Below are positions 24,085-37,700 of a DNA stretch of 64,000 bases, piece after piece. The notes under the pieces were generated by a model that made no database searches, was not told where the DNA came from, and saw only the letters and a list, made by a program, of their open reading frames with translations. The stretch spans positions 4,050,001-4,114,000 of the forward strand of contig JAGUCH010000006.1 of the NCBI GenBank assembly GCA_019096065.1, written 5' to 3'. Made by a program: the position numbers and the translations under genes. Source of the stretch: Paracyclopina nana (taxonomy: Eukaryota > Arthropoda > Copepoda > Cyclopoida > Cyclopettidae). How positions within the stretch are numbered: position 1 is the first letter of the stretch; each line of letters opens with the position of its first letter.

Positions 24085-24875
24085 TTTGGGTGGTGATCAG
24101 AAAAAAAAGACCAAATCCAAAATCAGTTTGGGTGGTGATGGGTGGTGATTGGGAAAAAAGAGGCAAAATGAAATTCAAATTTGGGTGGTGATGGGTGGTG
24201 ATCAGAAAAAAAAGACCTAATCCAAAATCATATTTGGGTGGTGATGGGTGGTTATCAGAAAAAAAGACCAAATCCAAAATCAGTTTGGGTGGTGATGGGT
24301 GGTGATTGGGAAAAAAGAGGCAAAACGAAATTCAAATTTGGGTGGTGATGGGTGGTGATCAGAAAAAAAAGACCAAATCCAAAATCAGTTTGGGTGGTGA
24401 TGGGTGGTGATCAGAAAAAAAGACCAAATCCAAAATCAGTTTGGGTGGTGATGGGTGGTGATTGGGAAAAAAGAGGCAAAACGAAATTCAAATTTGGATG
24501 GTGATGGGTGGTGATCAGAAAAAAAAGACCAAATCCAAAATCAGTTTGGGTGGTGATGGGTGGTGATCAGAAAAAAAGACTAAATCCAAAATCAGTTTGG
24601 GTGGTGATGGGTGGTGATTGGGAAAAAAGAGGCAAAACAAAATTCATATTTGGGTGGTGATCAGAAAAAAGACCAAATCCAAAATCATTTTGGGTGGTGT
24701 TGGGTGGTGATTGGGAAAAAAGAGGCAAAATGAAATTCAAATTTGGGTGGTGATGGGTGGTGATTGGGAAAAAAGAGGCAAAACGAAATTCAAATTTGGG
24801 TGGTGATGGGTGGTGATCAGAAAAAAAGACCAAATCCAAAATCATTTTGGGTGGTGATGGGTGGTGGTTGGGAAA
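24085..24875 (-). repeat. Right minisatellite array, inverted relative to the left array
   Basis: About 16 units of the same 50-53 bp families as the left array are present on the opposite strand (GGGTGGTGATGGGTGGTGAT on the plus strand). The two unit types again alternate. Together with the left array this would form a very large stem when single-stranded. Confidence 0.95.
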
Positions 24876-25214
24876 GAATAATTGTGATTTTATGTGCCCT
24901 GCTCAGACTTTTTGTGTTTTTTTATTTGATATCTATGTCAATTTGAGCATTTTTGTGCGCTGAACATGGGAGTGTTACCCAAAAATCAAGTGAAATATTG
25001 AACTTCTGGCTCAAAATGTTTCAAGCTTTTTTGCCATAAAAAATTAGAGCTATTATTTTAGTTCTTTGATAAGTTATTCTTGGATTTTCCTTACCATGAA
25101 ATGAAAAGTAATTATAATTGTTCTGATTATTTTTCCTAAACCAGGCTTTAAAAGAGCCATATATTTATTAGAAGGGGCAATATTTAAAGACATCATTTTT
25201 GCTTGAGCTTGGTT
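24876..25214. other. Right-arm inverted block and spacer
   Basis: The segment 24888-24980 (TATGTGCCCTGCTCAG, then TTGATATCTATGTC and GTGCGCTGAACATG) is the inverted counterpart of 19158-19250 with few differences. The following 230 bp show at most weak similarity to the left-arm spacer. No gene is seen. Confidence 0.7.
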
Positions 25215-25420
25215 TAAGTCTAAAATCACCTATATTTGGTCCAGATATAGATGACTAATCCAAGAATCATCTATATTTATACCGCACTTGAGCACAGGCA
25301 TGTAGCAGTCCAAATATAGATGAGGATTGTCAAAAATCATCTGTAAATAGTACAAATATAGATGAAAAAGATGGTCATCTAAGCCATCTATATCATCTAA
25401 CGCATCTATATTTATACAGA
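25215..25420 (-). repeat. Right terminal inverted repeat and subterminal motifs
   Basis: The block ends in CATCTATATTTATACAGA, complementary to the left tip. It contains seven or eight CATCTATATT-like motifs in alternating orientation, mirroring the left end. Confidence 0.75.
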
Positions 25421-25421
25421 G

Positions 25422-25433
25422 CGCATTCTGTTG
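25422..25433. repeat. Right target-site duplication of the foldback transposon
   Basis: This is the second copy of CGCATTCTGTTG, identical to 18231-18242. Confidence 0.8.
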
Positions 25434-28400
25434 ATGCCATCCAAGGTGTAAATCTTGGCCCAACATATTAAGCCCAAATTCTATTTTGCATATTGGCTAT
25501 ACGCTAACTGAAGAAGGACTTTTCTTAAAGAAGAGCTACTACAGCTCTATTCATTTCAGGACCAAGTTTGCATTTCAAACTAATTAGTTTGTGTGTTGCT
25601 CTAATCCTCATGTAGATACTGAGCGTAATTGGAATAAATTAATCCAAACCATCCCTCTAGCTATGCTATTTCCAATATCATCCATTAAAGTCAATTGGGA
25701 AAAAGAGCCGGTTTTTTGCCCTGCAGCCAAAAAAGAGAGAGACAAGATAAAAGTGCGCCAAAGTGTCATCACTCAAGAAGACACTGAAGGTTATCTAATT
25801 GAGCCTTAAAAGCATGGTGGTAGATGGAGCAAGCTCTAGATTTGCACTCCCTTTTTTCCAATCCCAAGGAAGAGGAGCTAGCTGAAGCAGAATAAGAATA
25901 AGTGGTATACTATAGTGCCGCAAAAGATTACTTGCCTTAGGGATTGATCAGACAAGGATGGAAAGTCGAGAAGAAGGAGAGAGATGCTTCTACAACTCCT
26001 TCTTCTTTGCAAATCCTAAATGTTTTATGGCTTTTGTCGAAGAAAGCACCACTAGATGGGACCGTTGATAGCAGCCTTAGCAATGCTACCAGAGGCTGCT
26101 CAGGCCATAGAACTGCATACCGCAAAAATCAACCGGCTCAATCTTCATGCAGCCAAAAATAGTACGCAAACAACTTCCACAATTTTCTGTCGGTTGGAAG
26201 ACCATTTGTCAACCTCTATGAGCTGGGGGGACACTCGACCTTTTGGGAGTGCATAAAACAACATGGAAAAGGTGGAGATGGATCTGATCTATGGAAACCT
26301 ATACTGTATGGGCTGCCAGTTCGCAGAAGACCATTCTTCACTTGCTTTTTGTGCCCTCCTTGGGGAAGATTTGTCAACGACATTTTGCATTGGAGCCCCA
26401 TCAATTTTGGCCATTGTCCCAGCGTAAGAGCCTTTTTTCCCGCCACGCAAGCGGTGCGGGCCGCTTTCGAAGAACGACTACTTCTCGTTCATTATGGCAT
26501 CGAGAGAGGAAATCCTTCCAAGGACAGATGGCTGATTTGCAATTTAAATTTCCTCTCGCGAGATTTTAGAGCTGAGAACATTTTGGAAAATGCAGATTCG
26601 ATCCTATTTATGCTGGCTGGTGAGCAAATATCAGCCAGTGTGTTTTTATCCTTACATCATGCATCAGCCCCTTTTTATTTAGGTTACATTAAAAGTGGTC
26701 CATTTCCTTCTCAGAAAAGTGTAATTCTCTGCACCATGTACGTAGTACTACATGAGTACATTATGAAAGGTCGGAGATAACACTTGTTTTGGCTGAAAGC
26801 TTTCGCGCCTTGGTTGTTACTACATCGTGCCTATTAATGTGCCCCTAATTTGCTCCTCTGGTTGATAAGCGAGAGCGAGATGCATTGCATGAAACAGTCA
26901 TCAATTAAGCTCTTGAACATTGAGCTAATTTTGCAAAGTGGGTACTTTGCCGTGGAAGCTAAAATAGCCTGTATTGGTGAACAAGTACCACACAGTAAGT
27001 TAGAATGGCACTACAGTGTGCATACATGTAAGTTTCTTCTCCATTTTGCCCACTTATTATTTCATCCTAATAATAATGCTCATATCTACGAAAACCTTAC
27101 ATACTAACACAATACATTGCAAAACGCATGTTTTCCCAGAGAAGAGGATGATAGCCTAGAATATAATGCTACGTTCGTTGATGGCGGACCTTCGTTCATG
27201 CATAAAGCATAATCAATATGGAAGATAAAGAGAGGCTTTTTGAGCGTGTGTCCCGAAATGCTTTCAACCATCACAAATCACTCCACATTCTAAAAGACGT
27301 GAATATTGAATACGAATGAGTGACATAAAAATGCTCCATTTTCCCTTTTGAAAGCCATTCGAATAAAACTACTTGACCTTGCCAGAGCTGATATCTTCAC
27401 ATTGAATGGCTACAAAAGAAGCCCATCGTCATCATCTCTTTTTTAGTGTAATTAGGAGGAATGTACATCACTGATTACGTCGTCGACTTTTTTCATCTTT
27501 TCGATTTGGGTTTTTGTGCGCGTCACTTTTTTGTCGAATGTAAGCAGTGTACGCTGAGATCAGAAGCTATACAGCATCTCAAGAAGAAAAAGCAGGCAGG
27601 ATGGCAAGGAAATGGCTGTCGTTCAAGATGTCCTTCTATGAATAGACTCTGCTTTCAATAGATATCATCACCCCCACAGACTTACAGACACTTGAGCTCT
27701 GCTGAAACCAGGGACGACATTCACAAAAGTAATGCTGCTTTCCACGTTATGCTACCATACAACTGTGTAAGAAATGGCTCTTGATTACGACATGACTCAA
27801 CGGGGAATTGTCTAGCAAAAAACGTGTCTTGAGCCCTTCATTGGTTGTCCATTTCCGACAATAGGTTCACGACAATATAATACTGGAAGAGTAGTACTTT
27901 CAGAAAAATGGCAAACATTAGCTACACCTTTCCTGGGGAAACCTTTTTTCATATTGCGATGGCATTTCTAGGTGACGAAGGAAGACACGCCGCGGCTGCT
28001 TTCAACAGCTGTTGGCATCCCTGCAGCGAACGCTGTCATACTACAATATTTCGACCAAAAAACCTAGCCTTTGCCATATGATGTGTTGTACAAATTGGTG
28101 GCCACGGCTGGAGAAACCCGAGACGAAAAATATTGGGCCATCATTCTTATTGTATGTAACCTTATCGGTGTGTCCCATTTTTCGATGCCATCATCCCCTC
28201 GCTAGAGCTGTTCGAGCTTCCTGGACAAGCCTTATCTTTGTTGCAAAACTTGGGATAAAATATGGCCGTTCTGGCTCACACTCTTCTTCTTCCTGCAGCC
28301 ACCGCTGATAAACTATCTTTCACGACTACCATTTTGAATGTAAACGGGCCCAAATTCCCTGCTGCATGCACATGCTCAGTATACTGCTATCGTCTCGCGC

Positions 28401-30976
28401 TTGCGCTTGGCTGGCATGAAAACTCCATTATTTTTTGCACCTGACCAGCAATATCAATTTGTTCTGGTCGCTTTTTCTTGGAGAGAGCAAGCATTTTTTC
28501 CCTGCTTAGTCGTCTCATTATACAGCTTATCCTCACTCACGCTTCACCACTTCTTCTCCAACTTTCCCTCAGTGTATAGTCCTTAAGCTGAGCTGTCTTT
28601 CCCAATGGCCAAGAATGTCGCCCAAATTGATGCTTAGACATGCATATTGGAACGAAGCGAATACATTTACGACCAAAACTGCTTTCTCTTATCCATGCCG
28701 TAATAGTAATACATGCAACGCAGTCATGGGTCCCTTATTTATTGGGGGAATGTGTGAAATGTGTGGGATTTGTGTTATTAAATACCTCTATGCGAAGCAT
28801 TCTCGATTTTGTAGACCAGGCTATAGCTTTTTAAAAATGAAGAATTTCTATGCTCTGTACTATAAGTCAACTATGCAGTTGTCTGCTGTATATGGTCTAT
28901 TTCTCAACGGTTGCCAAATCGTGAAAGCACTCGGTCTTTTGTGGAGCTGCTATATACCAAACTCTGATCCTATTCAGGACCAAGGAAGAGATTTTTTCCC
29001 TTTGGCGTGGCCAAACAGAAAAAACCTCTTCAAATAGCAGTTAGCCGCTGGAAGAAATTGAAAAGGCTCAAGCACTAATGATCAAAGTTAGACCTGAATG
29101 GTGCCAGTGCACTGGCTAACTCCAGACATTGCCAATATACTATAGCACCGCCAAGATGCTCTTATGCAAGCCCAAAAAATGTACCCAATCTAAGACTAGG
29201 CCCAGTTCAGGCTAAGATAGCTCGCTCATTCCTTTATGGTATCTTTCCAAGTTTTCTACTTCTATTATACGCGAGCGCGTGTCATCTGCAGGCAAGCAAA
29301 CCTCGCTGCCACAAATGTTTCCATAGAGATTACTCATAATTAGATTTGAGGTGGAAAAGTATCACGCGACGAAGTCGTTTTCATCATCATCGCCAGCTGG
29401 AAGTTAAAAAGAAGCTAGCAATCAGTGAGTCTTGGAATATTTTAACTAAGGTGTGGTATTTTGAATTTCAAACCCGGCCTAGCTTTCTTATTCTGGGGCA
29501 AGCCAAGCAGATTTGAAACGGGGATCGAGTTCTGGTTTGAGTTGATTATTGAAAAAAGTTGCTGGCAGCAGCACACAGATCTAGTTGGGATTTCAGCAAG
29601 GGATCAATTTTGGATGTTGCTTCTTCCTCTCTGATATCAGCAGCAGAGCAGAGCAGCAGTAGTATAGTGCATTGTGAGGGGCTGGCTGAGAACAAATAGA
29701 GAAAGACTGAGCAGTGTAGAAATGTTGAGCCGATGCCAAGTCTGATGGCCCTCGTCGTGTTCATCCAACTCTGAATGGGACCGATAATCTTCTTTCAGGA
29801 CACCCACCTTTCTAGTTACAATGGACGTCGAGCCAACAAAATCACTGTGCTGACTACTTGCTTTCTATATGAAGCACCCACCACCTACAGCAGGAGAAAT
29901 CTAATCTGCCTATTTACGGCTATTGCTCCAGCGCCACCACCTCCAGCTTTTGGACACCCATTTCAATAGAGATAAGCCCTTTGGAAATGGAAATGGCTGC
30001 TGCTTTCACACTGCCTGCGCGTGGTGTTCAATTCAGTGAAACGGCCTGGATTATCATACTCTACTCAAATGATACCCGTATGGAAGCATATCAGCCTTCC
30101 AGGCTGACAGACATTTCCCCGGAGTTTCCACTTTTTGAATTTGATGAGTCAGGGATTCATCTGGGAAAATTGAATCGATCAATCCAATAACGAGGACGAC
30201 GAGATGCGGGGAGGAATTGATTGTCAGCATTTATTAACTTGCTACTATCCACGCGCAGCAATAGCTGCCATTGAGATGCTGAGAGTGACATTAATTTTCA
30301 TGCCTAATGTCCCTTTTATCCTAGCTATTAATAGATCTGCAATCATAGGGAGTGCTGGCTGATTTGGGCAACCTTTGTGCTTACTTCTGTGGAGCGGCGT
30401 CAGCTGACAGCACAACAAATGGAGCGAATTTTTAGGACCAGCTAAATAATGATAGAAGCGGGTAAAAAGTAGCTGTAGTATACTAATGACGCTGCAGTAC
30501 GAGAACTTGGATAAATAATTGCAGCTAGCCAGTGGTCTTAACGCATTTTTTGCTGATCGCATCCTGCCAAAGGGAAACTGGTCGTAAACATCCAGCAGGC
30601 CTCTGGAAATAATGGAGCCTTAAATTGAGCCGCCCGCTCGATGGAACGGAGTAAACAGCTTTCTGCCCACCAGCTCTAATTGGCGGGAGAATCCGAAAAA
30701 TGAAATTGGAGAGGGGATCTTGAGCTCCCCTTGCAATCGCGAATGTGTCGGCTACTTTATGGAGTACAAGCAGTAAATTGACTTCCTTCAATATAGCTGA
30801 AAGGAAAAAAATAGATTTGATTTCGTCACCCAAATTGATCTGACCTGCCATCTACGTGAAAGGAGCTTAAAGGGGTCTGCTTTCTTACTTTATATATAGT
30901 ATACAACTTCCAGACGTGAATATGCCAACCTAGGCACTATTACGAGTGCGAGAACTAGCTCGTTATAGTTGCACTA
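25434..30976. other. Gene-poor intergenic sequence
   Basis: No exon set, RNA gene or transposon end could be supported here. The longest open frames are about 140 codons (26349-26780 and 28615-29037). They have no recognisable domain, no coding-like periodicity by eye and no flanking splice or poly(A) pattern. Confidence 0.5.
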
Positions 30977-30978
30977 TA

Positions 30979-31683
30979 CAGTCTGTCCCGTAGATTTCTG
31001 TACACTTTGAAATCAAAAGTTTGTGTTAAAACTTCTGGAAATACTCGACACAATGGATACTGTTGGAAAGCTTGAAACTTAAGCCATCTTTTTTAGTTTT
31101 GAGATTTTTAAAAAGTATTAATTCAAATTTTGATTTAGACCACAAAATTGATAGTTACTCCAAATTCACGCCCATTTTCACTGATTTTTTTTTTATGAAA
31201 AGTCATTATTTATTAAATTTTACATAAAATTGGTTAAACATTTGATCTTCATTAACAAAAAATCCCTAAGATGTGATGTTTAAAACACTAATTTTTAAAC
31301 TTTTTTAGCAGGCAGTGGCCTTATTGTCTTTTTCATTTTACTGAAAAATATCCTTTCCAATCATCCACCTTTCTTATGAGCCAGCACAGTGCTGCAAGAT
31401 TTTTTTCATGAAAAAATGTCAAAAAATAGTCAGTATTGGCTTAGCTGAAAATTTGGTCAATAATAGCCGGTTTTGGCAAAGCTTTTTTGGGAGAAAAATT
31501 AAGGGTACCTCAGGAAAATTAAGTTTTCTCATTTTTTTACTTTTAATTTCTTTTATCCATTGAAGCAAAAAAAGATGGCAAAAGATTCAAGCTTTCCAAT
31601 GATATCCATTGTATCTAATATTTCCCGAATTTGTAACACAAACTTTTGATTTCAAAGTGTACAGAAATCTACGGGACAGACTG
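30979..31683. mobile_element. Tc1/mariner-type MITE, 705 bp
   Basis: The ends are inverted repeats beginning CAGTCTGTCCCGTAGATTTC. The first 49 bases match exactly, and imperfect similarity continues to about 115 bases (GGAAAGCTTGAA is shared). TA dinucleotides flank both ends (30977-30978 and 31684-31685), the Tc1/mariner target duplication. The interior is AT-rich without a transposase frame, so this is a deletion derivative or MITE. Confidence 0.85.
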
Positions 31684-31685
31684 TA

Positions 31686-34600
31686 TAAACTGATTCTCCG
31701 GCGAAAAAAGTTTCTGCTCCAGTGACCAAAAGTAAATCTCAACATTTCTCTTCGTTACCGAATGCTAACTTTAGAAAGAAGGAGAAAGGCCGAAAGGAGA
31801 AGAAGAAGAGGTCACATGGGTCCTTTGGCCCTTTGCCATCACGATGCACACAGCAGCTTTGGTCACTGTGGGGCACACGGGCATTTTCATGAATCTCACG
31901 TACTTTTCCTGGCCCTTAACATGATTGTGGCCGGGAATTGTTTCCATGAGTTTCGAGCTTAGTGGGCTTTTCGAGCTTTTTCTGTCTGTGTCTTGGCAAG
32001 CTCCTAAAGGCTCCTTTCTCTTGTTCGTTCGACTCGATCGTTCGATCACAGAATTATCTCACTCTTCTTCTTCTTCTCAATCCAAAGCTTAGCAGCTTGC
32101 CTCCTGGTGGCGCCAGAGTGCTACTACTCTCCGTTTCCCTTATAGCATAATGCGCAGGGTCGTGCACTTATTGGCCATTCATTGAGATTGAAAATTAATA
32201 ATGCATGCTTTGTTACATCGATACATATACTTCAGATTATCCCGTACACAGTACCACTATGCCTCTATTTCGTGTGCTGCTAGCCAATTGCTCGAGTCAT
32301 ACATCATGCTTCCTTGGCTTTCTCTTCAATTGGATGTGAAAGCAAGAGTTGTCGTTGGTGGAGAATAATTTATAGCAAACAAATTATGTGTTGCAATCTA
32401 GGAGCATAATTGCCATGTTGCCAAACGAATGCGTTTTTGCAGCAGAAATTAGCTCAAGCTGGCGGAGCATGGTGTTGACAGCAGGAACAGCCTCTGCACC
32501 ACACATACCAACTCTCATGTTATATAGCTCTTATATAGCTCATACGTGCCTATAACTCATCATTCTGATATACTACTTTTTTCGGTTCAATTAAGCATCG
32601 CTCGCTTAATTGGCTCGGTGACTCAAATCAAAAACATGCGCGACTCGAAGCTTTTCTAGCTTGATGGCATGTGGTGAAAAAGTGATTTATTTTGCATAAT
32701 GTCCTTATATGAGCTGTCATGATGTTAAAGGCGTCTATTATGCGGCAAGACCCTGCTTTCTTTTCGATCTTCCCTTCTTCTGGTGCTACTATAAAAGATG
32801 CTCACATCAGGATATGCTTGCCTGCTTTCACCACCAGCGCCACCACCCTCACTTTCACTCGAGTAGATATTGGCACCACAGTAATAAAAATCCCTTCAGG
32901 AAATTGGAGGTTCTCGAAAAAGAGGAAAAGGAGGACCACAAATCAATTTTGGAGCAGAGTCCGCCCGCCCGCGCAAGCGCGCACTCCTGGGCTCTTAATC
33001 TTGTCTGGTAATCATTTATACTAATAGTGAGCCATTATGGCCATCTCTGGATGGAAATGTATTAGCTTGCCATGTGCTCTTCTGCAGGATGATTGAACGT
33101 CTCAGAACTTTAGCTAGCAGCCATACACAGCGTAAGCGCTTGATTCATGCATAATACAATTGAGAAGACAAAGAGAATTGAGCTGAAAATCTAATTCAAA
33201 GCCACTATGCTTCTGCTGCGAGCTAGACCTGCTCCTGGGCTTAATTTCATCAAAGCTTTGTTGTGGAACTTGGCCAAGAGAGCCCTCAGAAGACATGTGT
33301 CCACATGGGAGCTTTCACAAAAAGCTGCACAAAATAGAAATGAAGAGCAAATGACACATGACGTTCTGCGTGGCACTCCAACAATGCAACTATTCGAGAT
33401 GAAAGCTGCAAAATGAAAATGGGAAAAAAATGACTGGAAATAGCATACTGATCTTGCTTTCAAGCTGCAATCAAAGTAATAATGGTGAAAGGTTATTCTT
33501 GGCATCGAGCAAAAAGGGAATATTCATGGCAAAGTGACATTTCGTGTTGTTGTTCCTTTTTTCGCAGAATTATCATGCCTTGGTTTGTGGCTGGGGAGCA
33601 TTCAAAAAGACAGCTTTTTTATTCGTGCAACTACATTAACCACAAAAGCTTTTTTGATGGTGCCGCTTCGTGTGCTGCCTAGTGCTTCAGGCTGGGCATA
33701 GCACACACGAGCAAAGTTGTTGTTGGCTTCTGCTGCTGGTCGGATTTTAAAAGTTGGCAGCCAACGAATCTGGAAGCAATTTCGGCTTTCACTTTTGGAA
33801 AGCAGCTTGTTTTGGCAACTACAAATTGAGTGCTCAAGTGGTGGAACACATTTGGAAAACCCTTCCAACTTCTGCTGATACAGAGGAACTGCTACAACCG
33901 TGCACCCCTCACAATACACACTGAGGATAATGTACCTAAAATCTGGCAAAGCTATGTATATGGCTAGCTTACTTTTTCTATGCTGCTGCGGGGAAAAAAT
34001 CTTCCCACTTTAGCATTTCTATTCAGCTTTCGAGCCTTTGTGCAATTTTGGCAACAAATGGGGAGTAATTTATGGAGCTCAATCCAATAGTCGACGAGTT
34101 TGGTAGCAGCAGAGAAGCAAGCATGAAATTATATTTCATTGGATTATAGACGAGGCCAAAACGATGCATGGCCCAATTTGGTACGTTGGCCTTTGTCCAA
34201 AAACGATCATTTCGTACACCATAATTTATTGCTCAGCTCGCGGACTTTCTGCTGATTCTCGTGGTTTGTCTTGGATTAGTAATCTAGGGTATTTTGGCGT
34301 GGTACACGAGGAAAAGGCCATTATTGCTAGTATTTGGGAAATATTTTCTGCTAAGTGAGCCATTATTTGTGGAGCAGCGAGAGATTTGCGACCAATTTCA
34401 TGCTACGTGAGTTCAGTACCAAGTCATGTCATTTCAGGATACATCATCACAACATCTTCTTTTGCGGTAGCGTATAACCTTGGTACAGCAGTATACCATC
34501 ATTGTGAAACGACCCATTTGTTTGTACCATTTATACCAAAGAGCCTTAATCGAATTGGTATTCAAATGAGAGCATTTGATACACGTTCCATTAATGATGA

Positions 34601-34756
34601 GAGACTCCTTTTATTTGTACCCTGACAAATCAAGCGAGCCACATTTAGGTACTCTATGCAATAAATAGGTATATCGATCACAGCACTTTGGAAATTCTCG
34701 CAAAGCGCCCTCTCGTGGGCGATGTTTGCGCAATTTGTAAAAAATATAATGCATCA
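31686..34756. other. Intergenic sequence downstream of torso-like
   Basis: Apart from the likely short 3' UTR of torso-like at the right edge, nothing recognisable was found. Open frames stay near or below about 115 codons and have no family motif. I did not find a clear AATAAA just after the torso-like stop. Confidence 0.5.
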
Positions 34757-37700
34757 TTAGAGATTCGATCCCCAAAGAGCACTTTGGGCCGCGAAAGTTT
34801 CATCGTAAAACTCGCGGACTTGGATGCTGGGGAAAAAGTCTTTAAGACTGGCGAATTCGAGGCCAATCACAGCAGAGGTGGTGGAGGTCAGCTCCTCCAA
34901 CCGTTGAGCATTGGCGGGGTTCTTAACCAGACCTTCGACGATATTGGGATAAGACCCGAATTGGCCAGACACTCGGAGTTGTTGATCCAAAAAGCGCTGC
35001 AACTCGAGGTCGCCAGAGGCTGCCCTGGGCTCGCCAGTCTCCTTGACCAACCAGGGGGCCAAAAAGCTATCGTAGATGGCTGACCACTCGCGAAGGCCAA
35101 CGCTAGTTTGACCCCTGAGCGTGGCCTTCAAAGACTGCATTTGCTCCTTGGAGAGGACAAACACCTGGTAAACGGCCTCGCCCACGGTCACAGACTTGAA
35201 GTAATGGGTGCCAAAGTTCTTGACGAATTTCAAGATGGCTTCGCTATCTCCGACCTTGACCTCGTTGGCGGCGATTGAAGGCTCCGGGGCCAATCTCATG
35301 TTGCCAGCGGTGGCCACGGTGCCTTTGTTGCGGACAAGCTTGACGAGGACGTAGCTGTTTTCCGAGCCATCGAGGGACTTGGCAGAAAGGCCGAAATATT
35401 CGGCGGCAGTGGGGAGCCTCCAGCTGCCAGTGAAGAGCTTGTGAGATTCTTCCACACCGTCGGCCTTGAAGTCCCTGAAGTAGGCCTGCATGAGTTCTTG
35501 GAGGTCTTCGGCCAAGGAGATCTGGAACAATACGTACATGTATTTGCTATAGTCTATCTGTATATTGTTGGCTGACGGCGGAGCAAGATTGTATCTTTCG
35601 AGGCCGTTGTATTTTTATCGAATGGCTGCTGCTGCGGGGCTAATGCTTTCTTTTTGTCTAAGAGTGCATCGGAGTGTGGCCAAATGTGATGACACTGCCA
35701 TCATCATCAACTTCTCCCTGACTGATGAAGGATATGGACACAGAGTAGAGCAAATGCAATTACCGCGTGTTTGTTTGTGTCATAGCATAGAGAACCAGTG
35801 CAGAATAAGTTACCGAACGTAGCAAACATCCATGCTGCTATGCATGGCGCCACAGAGGAAGAAATAACCCTTATATAAGAGTGATTGATGATTTGCCACC
35901 GAGCAATTTTTTCCCCACTCGAGCACAATGTCGAGATCCCTGTCTGACTTTGTAGAGGCAAAGCTAACTCTAGATAAATGGGACATGCTGACATAAATAG
36001 ATCATTAAATACGAGGCAGCATAAAATGTTGCCATGTAAGAGTCTCGTAAAATTATCGGAAAGTGGCGCTAAAAAGATTATTATCATATGCATTATATTG
36101 GCACTTAATAGATTTTGCTGCTCGCGAATGCCCCATTTATTATCATAGTCCCAAGAACATAATAATATTGACATGACGAAACCGCGACGACTAGGACTTT
36201 CCCTTGCTACTCTCCGCCTCTGACATTTCACTAATATAAGTACAAATGATGTGCTTTCACGCCTCCTCTGATTTGATTTATGTCGCGCTGAGAAGTCTGG
36301 AATTTTGTAGATATATCTGCAAATACGCGCGCGCGCGCGCGTTACGTACCACTTTTATTTAGCTTATCAATTCACGGTCTAGTGAGTCTTTACATTCAGC
36401 CTAATCAATGCGCTAACATTATTAAAGTACATTTTCGGTCAAAACTCTACCATGTCGTGATTTATTGGCATAAAGAGCGGTAGCAGCAAAAAGCTAAATA
36501 AGATTACATGGTATTTGTGGCGGCGAAGCGGACTAATCAGGCAAAAAGTAACCTCAAAAAAGGCAAAGGGGAAATATATATAGCTGGTGGCATATAGTAT
36601 ACAACTATACTGGGGTGAAAGTTTTTGATTGGAAGTTGGTCGGCAGAGAAACAGAAAAGAAAATGCGGTGGGAGCAAAAAAGTTCACCTTTTGGTTTGTT
36701 TTCCAGCCGATAACTTTAGTCAGGCCATCTGTTCCTTTCATTTTCGAGCTTCGCTACCGAAGTTTTGAGCCGAAAAGGGCTACAATATCTGGGATATATA
36801 GAGCTGCGCGCAGCTTTATGAAAAAAGCTGGCTCGTGACTTTTTGCAATTTCGATGAACGAGCTCGACCGAGTGGAGCTTGAAGAGCATCGCACAGCCCT
36901 TGTGGAAAATGCATTCTAAGCAGGATTGACGTGTTGATTAAAAATGCAAGAGCCAATATTTAATCACCAACAATAAATGGCCTTTCCAAAGAAAGCTCAT
37001 ACGTGCCTACTACATCTAGTATGAAAAAGGTTAGTATGTATTTGTAGAAGCTCAATTAAGGTCTTATGTGGAGTTCATCTATTAAGGAAAGGACAATCCT
37101 TATCTTTAACACCTGTTTCCTTTGGCGAAAAAACTAAAGCCCGGTTCCAACAACAAAATAAGTATAGTATAAGTATGATTAACCAGTATAGTATGGTGCA
37201 GCTGAGCGCGCGAGCCAGCAGGCACCATACTATAAGGTGTCCATACTGTACTGATTTCATTGTTGGAACCGGGCTTAATGCTGTGTTCATCTATAAAGGA
37301 AATTTTTTCCTTCCGTTAAATTGCGTTTTTCTTAAGCCTCCTATTTGAGTACTGATCATTATTATTCACTTTTGATAGCTTTAAGTAAACCACTTTTCCC
37401 GCCCCTTTTGGACATATGACCTAGAGGTGTTTTGATTAATCAGAAGTACGAAAACTTAAGCATTTCGTTTAAGGCTGTCGTAAGATTTTAAGGAAACGAG
37501 GCGTAGATGAACACCCCATAAGAGTTGGCAAATGATTCTTAAATGTGGATTTTCTAATCCTTAATAGTTTTTATGTGAAATAATGTTCCCAAGTGCAAAA
37601 ATTACAGAGTCTTCCAGTTTCCTTACGATAAGGAAAAATGACGTAGATGAACACCACATTAATGTTTCAAATCCCGGAAATACGATATCCTCTTTTCTGC

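Larger units (their letters stand above)
18243..25421. mobile_element. Foldback-type DNA transposon, about 7.2 kb, non-autonomous
   Basis: The two ends are inverted copies: TCTGTATAAATATAGATG starts at 18245, and its reverse complement ends at 25420. Moving inward there is a subterminal region (left 18245-18440, right 25215-25420), a unique inverted block (19153-19260 and 24876-24985), and long inverted minisatellite arms (left 19261-21002, right 24085-24875). Between the arms lies a core of 169-bp tandem repeats. No transposase is visible, so the copy is non-autonomous. Long inverted repeats built from short tandem repeats are the definition of foldback elements. Rehavkus-like Mutator-superfamily elements share this plan and have 9-11 bp duplications, so a MULE relationship is likely but unproven. 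The left arm is longer than the right because of array expansion and a MITE insertion. Confidence 0.75.

Noticed and set aside
19261..24875. CRISPR-like regular repeats
   Set aside because: The units are contiguous tandem repeats without unique spacers, in a eukaryotic transposon.
26349..26780. 143-codon plus-strand open frame
   Set aside because: No recognisable domain, no splice partners and no poly(A) signal; compatible with chance in this sequence length.
28615..29037. 140-codon Cys-rich plus-strand open frame
   Set aside because: Cys spacing fits no known module and there is no signal peptide or transcript signal. Kept as a non-call.
35707..36231. 174-codon minus-strand open frame in the torso-like intron
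   Set aside because: It lies wholly inside an intron on the same strand, with irregular composition and no motif.
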